Position numbers and translations under genes: made by a program
Notes under the pieces: generated by a model
The model's input: only the letters and a program-made list of their open reading frames with translations
Database searches by the model: none
Told to the model about the DNA's origin: nothing
Shown here: positions 1-9,500 of the stretch, one piece after another
Layout of the letters: each line of letters begins with the position of its first letter
Numbering within the stretch: position 1 is the first letter of the stretch
Assembly (NCBI GenBank): GCA_049518415.1
Contig: JBEKRX010000021.1
Coordinates: 85,641-149,640 of the forward strand
Length of the DNA stretch: 64,000 nucleotides
Origin: CAVQND01 sp049518415
Lineage (GTDB): Bacteria; Verrucomicrobiota; Verrucomicrobiia; Limisphaerales; UBA8199
Direction: 5' to 3'

Positions 1-222
1 ACAGCCGCAGAGCGCGCAGCGGGCATCCGATTGGCGAAAATGCTCACAGGCCCGACAACAGGCCTGGCGGGTGGCGAGGACATCGGTGGGGACTAAAACA
101 GGACCGCCGGTGATGATGCGATCGGCAATGCGGAGGGCGGCGCGGCTTAGATTCAGGGCCTGCCGCCCCAGCGGCGGCAAGGGCGGCTCGGGCCGAGCTC
201 TATAGACGTGGAGGATTGCCAT
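1..222 (-). CDS. Cys-rich phage tail-associated protein, 3' part cut by window edge
   Basis: The reading frame starts with ATG two bases after the stop of the 1012-residue tail protein and runs off the left edge; 74 residues are visible. A GGAGT sequence lies about 12 nt before the ATG. The visible end carries a paired-cysteine motif (CCRAC, then CALCGC seven residues later), a pattern seen in small zinc-binding proteins encoded among phage tail genes. The tight spacing puts it in the same transcription unit as the tail genes to its right. No catalytic function can be assigned; a structural zinc knuckle is an inference from the cysteines alone. Confidence 0.6.
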   Translation of the reverse strand, partial: MAILHVYRARPEPPLPPLGRQALNLSRAALRIADRIITGGPVLVPTDVLATRQACCRACEHFRQSDARCALCGC

Positions 223-223
223 A

Positions 224-3200
224 TCAGCATAGGACTCCATTCGCCTGGTATTCCGCCGCAAACTGTCCACCGCCGCAGACACAGCTCAACTCCCGGAGAT
301 AGGTGCCCCAGGGGGTCATGGCCGGTACTGGCTGGCAGGGATCGGCGCCGTTGTCCTGGTCAATGTAACCCAAACCTGCGGGCGGAGGCAGGACGAGGCC
401 CGCAGGCAGGTTTGATTGATTCAATTCTTCGATGTTGAGCACGTTGATGACTACCCCGGCCGGCAGTCCCGGCGCGCCGGAGGGCACAGAGGCCCGGGCC
501 TCGACCCAGGGGCGCTGGGGGTAGAACTTGGCGCCGGTCGCGGGCGGGCCTTCATCGCAGGTGTCCTCATTGCACAGGTCCGGCTGATTGTGGCCGCAGC
601 CGGCGCAACCGGCGTTGTCCTCGACCCATGCGCAGGCAGTTGGTTGCGGCCCATTCTGCCCCTGCACACACGGTTTATGTGGCGCCTGCCAAAGCGGGTC
701 CGCCATCTGCTGCACCACGGCCTTTTGCCAGCGGGCGCCGTAACGCTCATCGGCGGCAAAGGCGCCGAAGGGATAGGTCGTCCCATTGGTCCAGGTCTCA
801 CCATTGGGCGAGAGCGCGACGACCTGCGGACAACAGACCGCAAACGGCAGGCAGGCCTCCGTCACGTTCAGCCCGCTCACATCACGCGGCATCCCGCGCC
901 CGCCTTGCAGGGGCCGGATCGGGCTCGAATTCTGCGGCTGCAAATCCGGGCAACTGGCGCACTGCGAATTGTTTGCCTGCTCAATCACCCGCTGCCGCTC
1001 TGCCCAGTCCCGATTATTGAACTCCCACTCCACCACGTAATAATCCCCTTTGGACTGGTCATCATTCCATTGATACGCCGCCGCGCCTGGATAGGACACA
1101 TAGCCGCCGCCCGTGTAATCGCCATTGCCGGCCGCGTCCAGCGTCGCATGGGTCGAGTCGACGACCGTTATCGTATGAGTGCCATTGACGGCGGTGTTGC
1201 CAGCCGCGCCGGCGATGACGACCTCATCACCCGTCCACCAGGCCGCGGGACTCGCCACGGTGATCTCGATAGGATTGGCGTTCGTGGCCCCGGTCAGCGC
1301 TCCCGATGAATCGGGACAAATGCCCGGCGCGCCTGGCCAGCGCAGCTTGCCAAAGATGGCCACATCCACCGAAGGCATAAAAGGACTCAACGCGGGCGAG
1401 ACCCGGCTGTCGAGATGGAAATGGTGCGCCGATTGCCTGGTCACTGACCACACACCATCAAGCGAGCCGAGCCCGTCCACAAGATAGACATCACCCTGGC
1501 CGGGGGCCGGCAAATCGGGATTGACATACACCACATTGCCGCCCAGGTCTTGGGCGCAGCCCACGTCCGTTTCATCCAGCGCGAATCGGTCCCCGCAACA
1601 AGGCCGCGCGAAATTGCAAGACGGCCGCGACACCTTTATTTCCGCCCACTTCTGCGCAATCAGCGCCCCCGCCGCCGGGTCATAAATCATCCAGGCATAC
1701 CCCGGCACATCTCCCGCTATCGGAATGTCCCCGTAATTCCAGGTCCACCGCGTCGCCGTCTCCGGCACTGCCCGGTCAGTCCAGTCGTTCAGCGCGTAAT
1801 CCACCCCCGTCGGGCTCCGCCCGCCCGCCCACTCCCCGTAAGCATAGATGTAGTAAGCCTTGTTCCCGTTCGGGTCCTTGCACACGCGCCACGTCTTGTG
1901 TTCCCAGTCAAAATGCGGCCCGCGCCCCGCCGCCAACGGCGCCCCCTCCACCGACCCATCCCATCCTCCGGCATTCGGGTCCGTCCAATTGCACGTTAGC
2001 ACCCCGGTCTCCGGGTTGATCGCCCCCCGCTCCTCGTTATATCCCACCAGCGGCGCGATTGAGCATAACTCATCATGCCGCCACGGATACACCACGTCAT
2101 CCGTCAAATCCCACTGCCCAAGCAACCCCACCACGTCCGCCAGCAAATCATCGGCGGTGTAAGGATCGGAGAGCGTCCCGCTCACCACCCAATCGGTCTC
2201 ATAGTAATCGCCCTGGCCCACTGGCTCGCTCGTTTGCGTGAATGAATGCGTGAAGCCGGTGTTCGTAAAGCTCGCGGTCTCAAGCAGGATCTGGCCGCCG
2301 CTCGGGGCGTATTGGTGAATCGTCATCGCGCCCGTCGCGCAATTGAGGCTCCCGCTGCCGCGCGTCACCTGGTTCTCATCCCTGGCCGTAACCGTATAGA
2401 CGCCGCTACTCAGCGTCTCCGAGATCGTCCAGCCCAGGCCGGTCCAAGCCGCCAAATATGATTCATACCAATCAATCGCCTTGGCTGCGCTGATGCCGAT
2501 GTGGGCGATCAGCTTGTCCTCGGCCACCGCCTGCTCCGACTCGTCCCCCGTAACCCCACAGGCGGTCTGCGTGATGACCCCAGTATAGCGCCCCACAGTA
2601 GCGGCGCGACTGGCTGTAGCCGTGTAGTCGTACACCCATTCGCCGCCATAAAAGTATTTGCTGTGCACGGTGCATTCCAGCGCCACCGTCCGGTACTTCG
2701 TCCCATCCGCCTGCGCCTGCTCAAACTCCAGCCTGCATCCGCACCCCGAACCCTCGGGCCCCTCCCTCCGGTCCGGCCGCCCCGCGGGGTCATGGCTCAA
2801 AAACCCAAACCGCCCATGCCAGAATTTGCGCGCCTGCACGTTCTTGAAACCCAGTTTATGGCAATCTGAACGGTCAACGAAAACCCCACTCTCGAGCGCG
2901 TAGGAATTGTGGTCTGCCGACCCATTCGGCGCCGGCCGGTCATCAATCTGCCCGTGGTCATACCACGGCCCGCACTTCGGAAACCCCGCCTGGTTCTGCC
3001 CGCACGTCGGATTCGGCTGCGTGCCGGGCCCTGGGCACGTCCCCGTATCCGGCCAATTTATCCGGCTGTCAAACCTCGGATACGGTTCCAGGTCCGCCCC
3101 CGGCGGCACGTGATAATCCGGCACCGCCGTGACATTGTGATACCGCTGGATGCCCGCTTCGCTATCCTGCCGATGCTGAAACGCCCCGCCGAAAAACCAG

Positions 3201-3262
3201 CTCTGCTGCGCGGGCCAGCCCCCGCACGGCGCCCGGTATGGCGCTCCAAAATCACCAGCCAT
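224..3262 (-). CDS. Large phage-like tail-tip protein with FCCH-like domain
   Basis: 1012 residues with no signal peptide. AAGGAGA sits directly upstream of the ATG, so the start is well supported. The N-terminal 150 residues are rich in Pro, Cys and Trp (CGGWPAQQSWFFGG near the start). Around residues 657-727 there is a repeat of the type annotated in phage proteins as ubiquitin-activating E1 FCCH domain (GATNANPIEITVASPAAWW, then VNGTHTITVVDSTHATL), a small beta domain common in tail and fibre proteins. The C-terminal part again holds many cysteines (CCGDRF, CVCGGG). It sits between a hub-like protein and a Cys-rich small protein, which fits a tail-tip or host-contact role. The family as a whole is not recognised. 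Confidence 0.6.
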   Translation of the reverse strand: MAGDFGAPYRAPCGGWPAQQSWFFGGAFQHRQDSEAGIQRYHNVTAVPDYHVPPGADLEPYPRFDSRINWPDTGTCPGPGTQPNPTCGQNQAGFPKCGPWYDHGQIDDRPAPNGSADHNSYALESGVFVDRSDCHKLGFKNVQARKFWHGRFGFLSHDPAGRPDRREGPEGSGCGCRLEFEQAQADGTKYRTVALECTVHSKYFYGGEWVYDYTATASRAATVGRYTGVITQTACGVTGDESEQAVAEDKLIAHIGISAAKAIDWYESYLAAWTGLGWTISETLSSGVYTVTARDENQVTRGSGSLNCATGAMTIHQYAPSGGQILLETASFTNTGFTHSFTQTSEPVGQGDYYETDWVVSGTLSDPYTADDLLADVVGLLGQWDLTDDVVYPWRHDELCSIAPLVGYNEERGAINPETGVLTCNWTDPNAGGWDGSVEGAPLAAGRGPHFDWEHKTWRVCKDPNGNKAYYIYAYGEWAGGRSPTGVDYALNDWTDRAVPETATRWTWNYGDIPIAGDVPGYAWMIYDPAAGALIAQKWAEIKVSRPSCNFARPCCGDRFALDETDVGCAQDLGGNVVYVNPDLPAPGQGDVYLVDGLGSLDGVWSVTRQSAHHFHLDSRVSPALSPFMPSVDVAIFGKLRWPGAPGICPDSSGALTGATNANPIEITVASPAAWWTGDEVVIAGAAGNTAVNGTHTITVVDSTHATLDAAGNGDYTGGGYVSYPGAAAYQWNDDQSKGDYYVVEWEFNNRDWAERQRVIEQANNSQCASCPDLQPQNSSPIRPLQGGRGMPRDVSGLNVTEACLPFAVCCPQVVALSPNGETWTNGTTYPFGAFAADERYGARWQKAVVQQMADPLWQAPHKPCVQGQNGPQPTACAWVEDNAGCAGCGHNQPDLCNEDTCDEGPPATGAKFYPQRPWVEARASVPSGAPGLPAGVVINVLNIEELNQSNLPAGLVLPPPAGLGYIDQDNGADPCQPVPAMTPWGTYLRELSCVCGGGQFAAEYQANGVLC

Positions 3263-3282
3263 TTATCTCCTTCCCTTTCTCA

Positions 3283-3363
3283 TAGTGGGGCAGGCGTCTC
3301 GCCTGCCGTGCGACTCTCCTGCACAGCCTTGGCCCCACTCGCCACTCATCACTCGCCACTCCT
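3283..3363. repeat. Palindromic unit plus four heptamers in a gene junction
   Basis: The junction between two tail genes holds a short hairpin at 3283-3307 (arms GGCAGGCG and CGCCTGCC around TCT) that recurs at 11204-11228 with one base changed in the loop. It is followed by four in-phase heptamers at 3336-3363 (CACTCGC, CACTCAT, CACTCGC, CACTCCT) that run into the stop codon of the upstream gene. Confidence 0.75.
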
Positions 3364-5369
3364 CAGTACGGCGCACTCGCCAGCACCCTCACCTTCTTCT
3401 GCGCCCCCGAGCTCGGGTCGCAGACGGCCATTTCGCGGACGGCCACCGGCTTGCCGCCACAATCCTCCAAGGCGACGACGACGTTGCCGATTGGGCTGCC
3501 ATTCTCGTCAGTCGAGACGACCTCGCCGCTGGCATCGAGTTGGGCCAGAAGCAAATGTCCGTATTCGGCATCCTTCACGACTACGACGGTTTGCGTGCCG
3601 GCGCTGCCCGTGACTTGCGACACGACAGCCTGCAGCGAATAGTTTCCCAAGCCATGCTGCGTGTTCTCTTTGGCCGTCGCCGTCCCCAACCCCACATCCG
3701 CGCTCCCCGGCGCCTGGCCCGTCGACCGCCCGCTCGGCATATTGTAAATCATCCGCCAACGCGTCGCCCGCGCCAACTCGATCAGCGCCGGCGCGTCCAG
3801 CACCGAACTCGGCCCGTAGCTCACCTCTAGCACCCCCAGGTGCGGTGCCGCTCGCACACTCTGCACCAGCAAATTCGCGTAAGTGCTCGTCGGCCCTGTC
3901 AGCGTCATCTGCTGCCCAACACTCAGCCCGCTCCTCAACTGCCCCGCGACAAACTTGATCCTCCCCGCGTGCTGCAACGTCGCCACGCTGTTATACACCG
4001 CCTGCGCCACTCCCACCGGCACGCTCTCGCCTGGATCGAAACGCGTCGTGGCCCGGTAAGTCTGGCTCACCGCGTTCGTCAGCGTCACCCGGTGATGGGT
4101 CTCCTTCTTCTCGACTTTGGCCCCCGGTATTTTGTGCGCCGCATCCGCGTAGCGGTCGTAACTGATCGTCGCCGTCACCGTCACATCCACCCAGCGCACC
4201 CCCATCCAGCCGGACAACTGTCCCTTGATCACCGTGTTGGGATACGCGCCCAGGTCCACTGCATTCCCCTGCTCATCCTTCACCGTCGCCGCATCCGCCA
4301 CGATGCTGTCCGGATCGATGTTCGCATCGCTCAACGTCTTATCCACCGCCAGCCACCACGCCTTCCGCGCCGCGGCGTCCCCTGTTGCCGCCGCCGCCGC
4401 CGGCACCACTACCACCGGCACACTCACCCGCGTCACCTGCGACCCCGCCAGCTCCACCGTGTGCACGGCCACGTTCGGCGTGTAATCCGTAATCCCCGGC
4501 GGATACGCATCCACATAAACCGCCGGCCAGGCCACCCCGTTAATCGTATCGCTCTTCTTATAGTGAATCCATACCCCGGCGAGCTGCCGATCGTACCTCG
4601 GCGCCAATTCGATCTCCCGCTCCTGTTCCGCCGTCATAGCCACCGTCACCAGCCCCAGGTTCGCCATCGCCCGCGCGTTGAAAGTCGGCGGACTCGTCGC
4701 GTAATCAAACCAGCACACCACGTCCGGCGACCACCGCAGCACGCTCACCAGCCCCTCCGAACAAAAAATGTCATTCACCCTCGACTTCGGAAAATTTACC
4801 GCCGGGTCAATCGTGCCGATCTGCAAAACGTCCTGACTATCATCCCGCCCGCTGCTAGCCCCGCGCTTCGTCGGGTTGTAACACTCATTGACCCAGTCCA
4901 GTATCTCCACCATCTGCTGCCCGTTTGTCTGCCAGGTCTCGTCCAGCTTTTCGCCCAGGTAAATCTCGCTCAGCAACAGCGTCTTGAGCACCGCCCCGCT
5001 CGTCGGATCGTTCGCCACCACCCAATGGTCGAACACCTTCCGCCCCTGCTTGAATTTCAGCCGCTCCATCAGCCACCACGGCCCATAAACCACATACTCC
5101 AGGTTCTGCCGCCCGCCATCCATCCGCCGCCGCACCTCGCCGACCAAGCCCTGAAAAAAAATCGTCCCCCCCTGGCCCACCGCCGTCCGGTCCCGCCAAA
5201 TCGTCACCGGCGCCTGCCACGCGAACTGCGCCGCCCCAGCGTCAAAACCCTCGATGGTCCGCATCGTCACCGAGTCTCTCGCCTTGCTTGCAAACTCGCA
5301 CTCGAAATCCCCGCAAATCCCCCAATCCCCCAGCGCCCGCTCCGTCCCACTATAAACCAGCGTCCACAT
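3363..5369 (-). CDS. Phage baseplate/tail hub-like protein
   Basis: 668 residues without a signal peptide. The beginning (MWTLVYSGTERALGDWGI) followed by FECEFASKARDSVTMRT and a long beta-rich region is reminiscent of tail hub or late-control-D-like proteins, in which the first domains form the hub barrel. The C-terminal third (GQQMTLTGPTSTYANLLVQ, then GVLEVSYGPSS) is also typical of phage tail proteins. It lies between the coiled-coil repeat protein and the 1012-residue tail-tip protein, all on the same strand. The hub call rests on overall style and position; I see no decisive motif, and another tail-tip function is possible. Confidence 0.45.
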   Translation of the reverse strand: MWTLVYSGTERALGDWGICGDFECEFASKARDSVTMRTIEGFDAGAAQFAWQAPVTIWRDRTAVGQGGTIFFQGLVGEVRRRMDGGRQNLEYVVYGPWWLMERLKFKQGRKVFDHWVVANDPTSGAVLKTLLLSEIYLGEKLDETWQTNGQQMVEILDWVNECYNPTKRGASSGRDDSQDVLQIGTIDPAVNFPKSRVNDIFCSEGLVSVLRWSPDVVCWFDYATSPPTFNARAMANLGLVTVAMTAEQEREIELAPRYDRQLAGVWIHYKKSDTINGVAWPAVYVDAYPPGITDYTPNVAVHTVELAGSQVTRVSVPVVVVPAAAAATGDAAARKAWWLAVDKTLSDANIDPDSIVADAATVKDEQGNAVDLGAYPNTVIKGQLSGWMGVRWVDVTVTATISYDRYADAAHKIPGAKVEKKETHHRVTLTNAVSQTYRATTRFDPGESVPVGVAQAVYNSVATLQHAGRIKFVAGQLRSGLSVGQQMTLTGPTSTYANLLVQSVRAAPHLGVLEVSYGPSSVLDAPALIELARATRWRMIYNMPSGRSTGQAPGSADVGLGTATAKENTQHGLGNYSLQAVVSQVTGSAGTQTVVVVKDAEYGHLLLAQLDASGEVVSTDENGSPIGNVVVALEDCGGKPVAVREMAVCDPSSGAQKKVRVLASAPY

Positions 5370-5373
5370 CTGA

Positions 5374-5497
5374 GTTGTCAGGTTGTCAAGTTATCAGCTC
5401 ATCAGGTCATCAACTTATCAAGTTTCTCGTTGCGCGCGCCTCATCACCGCGCTCATCTCTTGCCCTTGCCCGCCTGATAACTTGACAACCTGATAAC
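5374..5497. repeat. Octamer tandem array with inverted partner
   Basis: Six in-phase octamers run from 5374 to 5421 (GTTGTCAG, GTTGTCAA, GTTATCAG, CTCATCAG, GTCATCAA, CTTATCAA). About 75 bp further on, 5474-5497 is the reverse complement of the first 24 bases with one mismatch, so the junction can fold into a long stem-loop. It lies between the hub-like gene start and the stop of the palindrome-bearing gene. Confidence 0.85.
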
Positions 5498-5509
5498 CAC
5501 ATCCGCATC

Positions 5510-6469
5510 TCACGGCACCTGCACGCTTCTCGCCCACTGGCCCAATTGCCTGGCGCACCCGTCCAACTCGTTGCGCAGGCGCTCCTGGTTCGCCGCAATA
5601 ACTTTGATCAGGGCCTGTTGTCCCTCGATAGTCTTGTCCATCGAGCCGATTGTCTCCGTCGCGGCCTTGAGCGCCGCCGCGTGTTTATCCACCAGCCCAC
5701 CGACTGTTTGCAGCAACCCCTTCAGTTCCGCCCCCAGCCGGCCATCTAAGGGCGCGGGTCCCGATTCGGAATCGGGACCGCCCTCCGGCGCCAACTGGCC
5801 TCCCGATTCGGAATCGGGACTCCGCTCCCCCGCCGCCATCGCCTCCTGGTCCTGCCCAGAGCCAAATAATCCCGATTCCGAATCGGGACCCTCCGCCACC
5901 AACTCGACCTCTTCCGGCAGCTTGCCCCCGAACTCCGCCGCCCCCGGCCCCTTGGCCGGCAGCGACGCGCTCGGCCGCGCCCCTGGAATTTCCTGAGAAC
6001 AATGGGACGTGGTCGATCCCGATTCGGAATCGGGAGCCAACTCAAGGGCCGCCGTTGGAACCGCACCGGCTCCCGATTCCGAATCGGGACCGGGCCTGCG
6101 CAGCGCCGCCCTGGAAACAGCCGGGTCCCGATTCGGAGTCGGGACACCTGAAAAAGCCCCGGCCCCGGCTTCCTTGACCGCCGAAACTCCGTCCGACGGG
6201 CGCCTCCCGCCGCTCCCGGCCCTGCAAGGCCCAACCGCAGCACCGCCCTCCCCAACGCCAGCGACGCTCTCTTGGGACGTCGGACCCGAACCTCCCCGCG
6301 AGTCGTCTGCTTTCGATGCTCTTGGGGCCGTTAACCCGCAAACCTCCCGAGCAGGCTCCCGCCCGGAACCGCCCCCGCCAACATCCCCCTCTCCCGATTC
6401 CGAATCGGGACTGCCTCCGCTCCCGATTCCGAATCGGGATTTCAAGATGTCCCCACTCTCCTCAGTCAT
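5510..6469 (-). CDS. Coiled-coil protein carrying translated palindromic repeats (PDSESG)
   Basis: 319 residues. GAGGAG lies about 8 nt before the ATG, which supports a real gene. The C-terminal 85 residues (GAELKGLLQTVGGLVDK onward) are helical and coiled-coil-like. The N-terminal two thirds are low complexity and are interrupted by eight copies of an 18-bp palindrome. Most copies read DSESG in the coding frame; the others read as SRFGIG or similar where the phase differs. No enzymatic motif is seen. Its position between the fibre gene and the hub gene suggests a tail accessory or chaperone-like protein, but the function is unknown. The repeats look like insertions tolerated in a disordered linker. 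Confidence 0.6.
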   Translation of the reverse strand: MTEESGDILKSRFGIGSGGSPDSESGEGDVGGGGSGREPAREVCGLTAPRASKADDSRGGSGPTSQESVAGVGEGGAAVGPCRAGSGGRRPSDGVSAVKEAGAGAFSGVPTPNRDPAVSRAALRRPGPDSESGAGAVPTAALELAPDSESGSTTSHCSQEIPGARPSASLPAKGPGAAEFGGKLPEEVELVAEGPDSESGLFGSGQDQEAMAAGERSPDSESGGQLAPEGGPDSESGPAPLDGRLGAELKGLLQTVGGLVDKHAAALKAATETIGSMDKTIEGQQALIKVIAANQERLRNELDGCARQLGQWARSVQVP

Positions 6470-6522
6470 AACTCGCTCCTCAGCCTCACAAAAAGCCCCG
6501 CTCTCCCGATTCCGAATCGGGA
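5760..6522. repeat. Nine copies of an 18-bp perfect or near-perfect palindrome
   Basis: Consensus CCCGATTCNGAATCGGGA. Copies start at 5760, 5802, 5871, 6018, 6072, 6127 (one base changed: GAGTC), 6393, 6422 and 6505. Eight lie inside the 319-residue gene and the ninth just upstream of it, in the gap to the fibre gene. The centre base is G or C, so each copy reads nearly the same on both strands. Confidence 0.95.
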
Positions 6523-6576
6523 CTCGCCAGGCTGTCTGCCTTGCCCAGCGGAATCTGGCTGTTGCTTATTCATGCA

Positions 6577-9500
6577 TCACAACTGCTCAGCCACGACATT
6601 CATCACTTTGAACTCGCAATTGGCTGAAATACTTGCCCAAGTCACGATCAGGTAAAATATCCGGTCGCCCGTTGAGTCCTCAGAGGAGGTTCCCGAAAAT
6701 GAAGCGGTCTCGGTCGGCGCAGTGTTAACCATGATCTTGCCCTCGCCGGTCGTTGGATTCCCGCTGCTGGAAAGCGCCTGCCAAAATCCATTAAGGACTT
6801 GTGAGCTTGTGGAATTCACCGCCGCCAGGTCTGCCTGGAAATACCATGGCTTGCGGTAAGCGCTCGTGGTTATAGCCGCTGTATCCTGCCAGAGGACTGT
6901 CGTTCCGTATTTGAGAGCCAGCGTCAGGTTTGTAGTGCTTGTACTGTTCTGCCACATATCCCCGCATGCTGTTATCCTGACAGTATGGTTCGTTCCCAGC
7001 GTGCCTCCGCTGATCGTGAACGCGATCACGTTGCTCGCCGAACTGCTGCCCTGATCGTCCACTGCCACCGGATTCTTATAGACAATCGCAGCCGGCAACC
7101 TCCAGTTCCCGCCGCTGTTCCCGTCCGCCGCCCAGACCTGCCCGGTAGCCCCGCCGCTCGTATTGTTGCTCGAGGCATACACCTTATTCGTGAGCAGCGC
7201 CGTGCTGACATAGCTCGCGGTGGTCGCGTTTTGAACCGCCGTTGCGCCCAGCGCAGCATTGATGCCGGCAGCGGTGTTGGTTGGCGGCGTGTAGCCCAAG
7301 GCGCTTGTGACCTGGCTGCTGGCCAGCGGGCCCCCGTTGGTTGCCATGAGAAATTGAACGGCGTTTGAAATTCCTGCGTAGGTGTTCGGCGGCGGCGTAT
7401 AACCGAGCGCCCCCGTCACGTCACTGCTGGCCAGAGTCTTGGACACCTCCTTGCCGTTGCTGTCCGTCCCGACGAAGGTTGCGCCAGCCAGCGAGGCGTT
7501 CGTGAGACCACCGGTCACCTTGAGGCCGCTGCTCAGGGAGTTGTTGCCCGTGAACGCATTATTCCCGTTCAGCAACGCCACATTCGCGCTCAATCGAGCA
7601 TCGGCCAATGTCCCGATGCCAAGGCTGGTGGCCGAGCCGCTAAAGGCCACAGTCGCAAGGCCCTGCGTGGATTGAAGGGCCGCGTTCGCCTGGTCGAAGG
7701 CATTGGTCGGAACGGTGGACCAGCTTGGCAAGCTGCCGGTCAGCGAGAAGCTCACGTCTGCCCGGTTCCCGGTGGGCACACCTGTTATCGCCAGTCCTGA
7801 GGAGCTGGAAAGGAGGTTCAGGTTGGTCGCGCCGTTCAGGAGCGCCGCCCCGTTAGTCTCGATAACCGTTACGGCGTTCGTCGCACTCCCCCCGGAGCCG
7901 CCCCCCGGAACTGCCCAAGTCCCATTGCCGGCGAGGTAATGCGCAGCGTCCTGCGTCCCGCTAGCGGCTATTGCCGCAACTGGAAGATTCGTCCCCCCTG
8001 CCAAGCTGCCGGTGACCGTGCCCCCAACGACCAGGTTGCTGGCTACAGTGACTAGGCCGGTGTTCTCGATGCTGAGCACCGGCGAGTAAGCGCCGCTGTG
8101 GTAAGTCTGCCAGATATAGCCGCCGTCATTGTTCTGCCATAGATACCTGCTCGGCGAATCACTGTAATACATCCAGGTGTAGCTCCCAGTGGTGTTGTGA
8201 AGAAGGAACCAGTTTCCGTTCTGGACAACCAGGTAGCCGTTAACCGAGGCCGCGCCCAGCACATCGAGCGACGCCAAGGCCCCGGAGACCACCGTGCTCA
8301 CCGGCTGCCCCACCCCGAGACTGCCTATGGTCATCGCCGCCGGCGTCAGTTCCAGGGACGCTGGTTGGAGGTAGCGGTACACGGCATTTGCCAGCAACAG
8401 CCCGCCATCCTGATTGACGTGGCTGTAGTTGGCCATCAGCGCCAAATTCGTCGCCCGCGCGTAATTCCCCAGCGCCGCGCAACCATCTACAAAGCCGCAG
8501 CCATTGGAACTGGCAAAAGCTTTCAGCGCATCGCGGTACTGAAAGCTCGTATAAGCGGGATTCGTGATCCCCGTATCACTCGGCGCGATCAGCAGGACGG
8601 AGATAGAAGGATTCACCGATTGCAGCCGCCCAATCAACCCCGCCAGATTGGTCGTAACCGCACTCGGGCTAATGGACTCAATCTTGTCATTGACCCCAAG
8701 CAGAATCACGGCCATATCCGGCGCCAGCCAGGCCAACCCGTTCGTCCAGCCGGGCAGAAGGCAACTTGCCAGCCAGTTCGCGCTCGAGGAGCCGCTCATC
8801 CCAAGGTCGTGCAGCCGCACGCTCGGGGCGCTCTCGACGTAGCAGTTCACCCCACCGATGGTGACTCCGCCCGTGCCCAGCGACAAAACCTGCAATTGCA
8901 GCCGATGACTATGAACCGGAGGGCCGCCAAGCCCGCTCGCCACGTTGGTCCAGCCAACCCCGCACGAAGCCGCCGCCGTTGGCACCACCATCCAGGCCCC
9001 CCCATCCACAGAAGCCTCGAAAGTGCCGCCCCCAGGACAAGTCACATAGCAGACATCGAAGGCGGTCACGCTCGAAGTCAGCCAAAGATTCGCCGACGTG
9101 TTTGTCGCCGTCGCCGCCGTGATGCCAGGCGTGTTCGTAAGCGTCACGAAGGCCCAATTAGTCATTGAATAACTGACCCCGGCCGGCTTTTCTGCCCAGT
9201 AATGCAAACCCCAATAACCGACGCCCCCGTTGCCGGCCAGACCTTGCAAGGCGGCCCGCAACGGGCCGGTGATGTAACCCCAAGTTGACCATGAATCCCC
9301 AATCCAGGCGATGTTGACGGCGCTGTTGGTAAGATTCTGGAGTTTTGAGACCTTGGCCCCCCAGGAGAGCAGGGCATCGCGGCCCGCCAAATTAACCGGC
9401 AGGTTGTTGTCCGGGACAACCCCCGACAGCGCAGATGCATTGAGATTCGATAAGGAGCCCCCCTGCAAAGCGGCAATGGCCTCACTTGTCGCAATTTGCC

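Noticed and set aside
416..1309. Long plus-strand frames opposite the tail-tip gene
   Set aside because: Arg-rich shadow composition with no ribosome site; the minus-strand gene has ordinary protein composition and a good start.
3840..5477. 545-residue plus-strand frame
   Set aside because: His/Arg-rich shadow of the hub-like gene; no start signal and no recognisable domain.
5760..6522. CRISPR array
   Set aside because: The repeats are palindromic, spacing is irregular (about 30 to 250 bp) and most lie in a coding frame; no cas gene is present.
8197..9168. 323-residue plus-strand frame inside the fibre gene
   Set aside because: It lies antisense to the SGNH domain and has an Arg/His/Gln-rich shadow composition.
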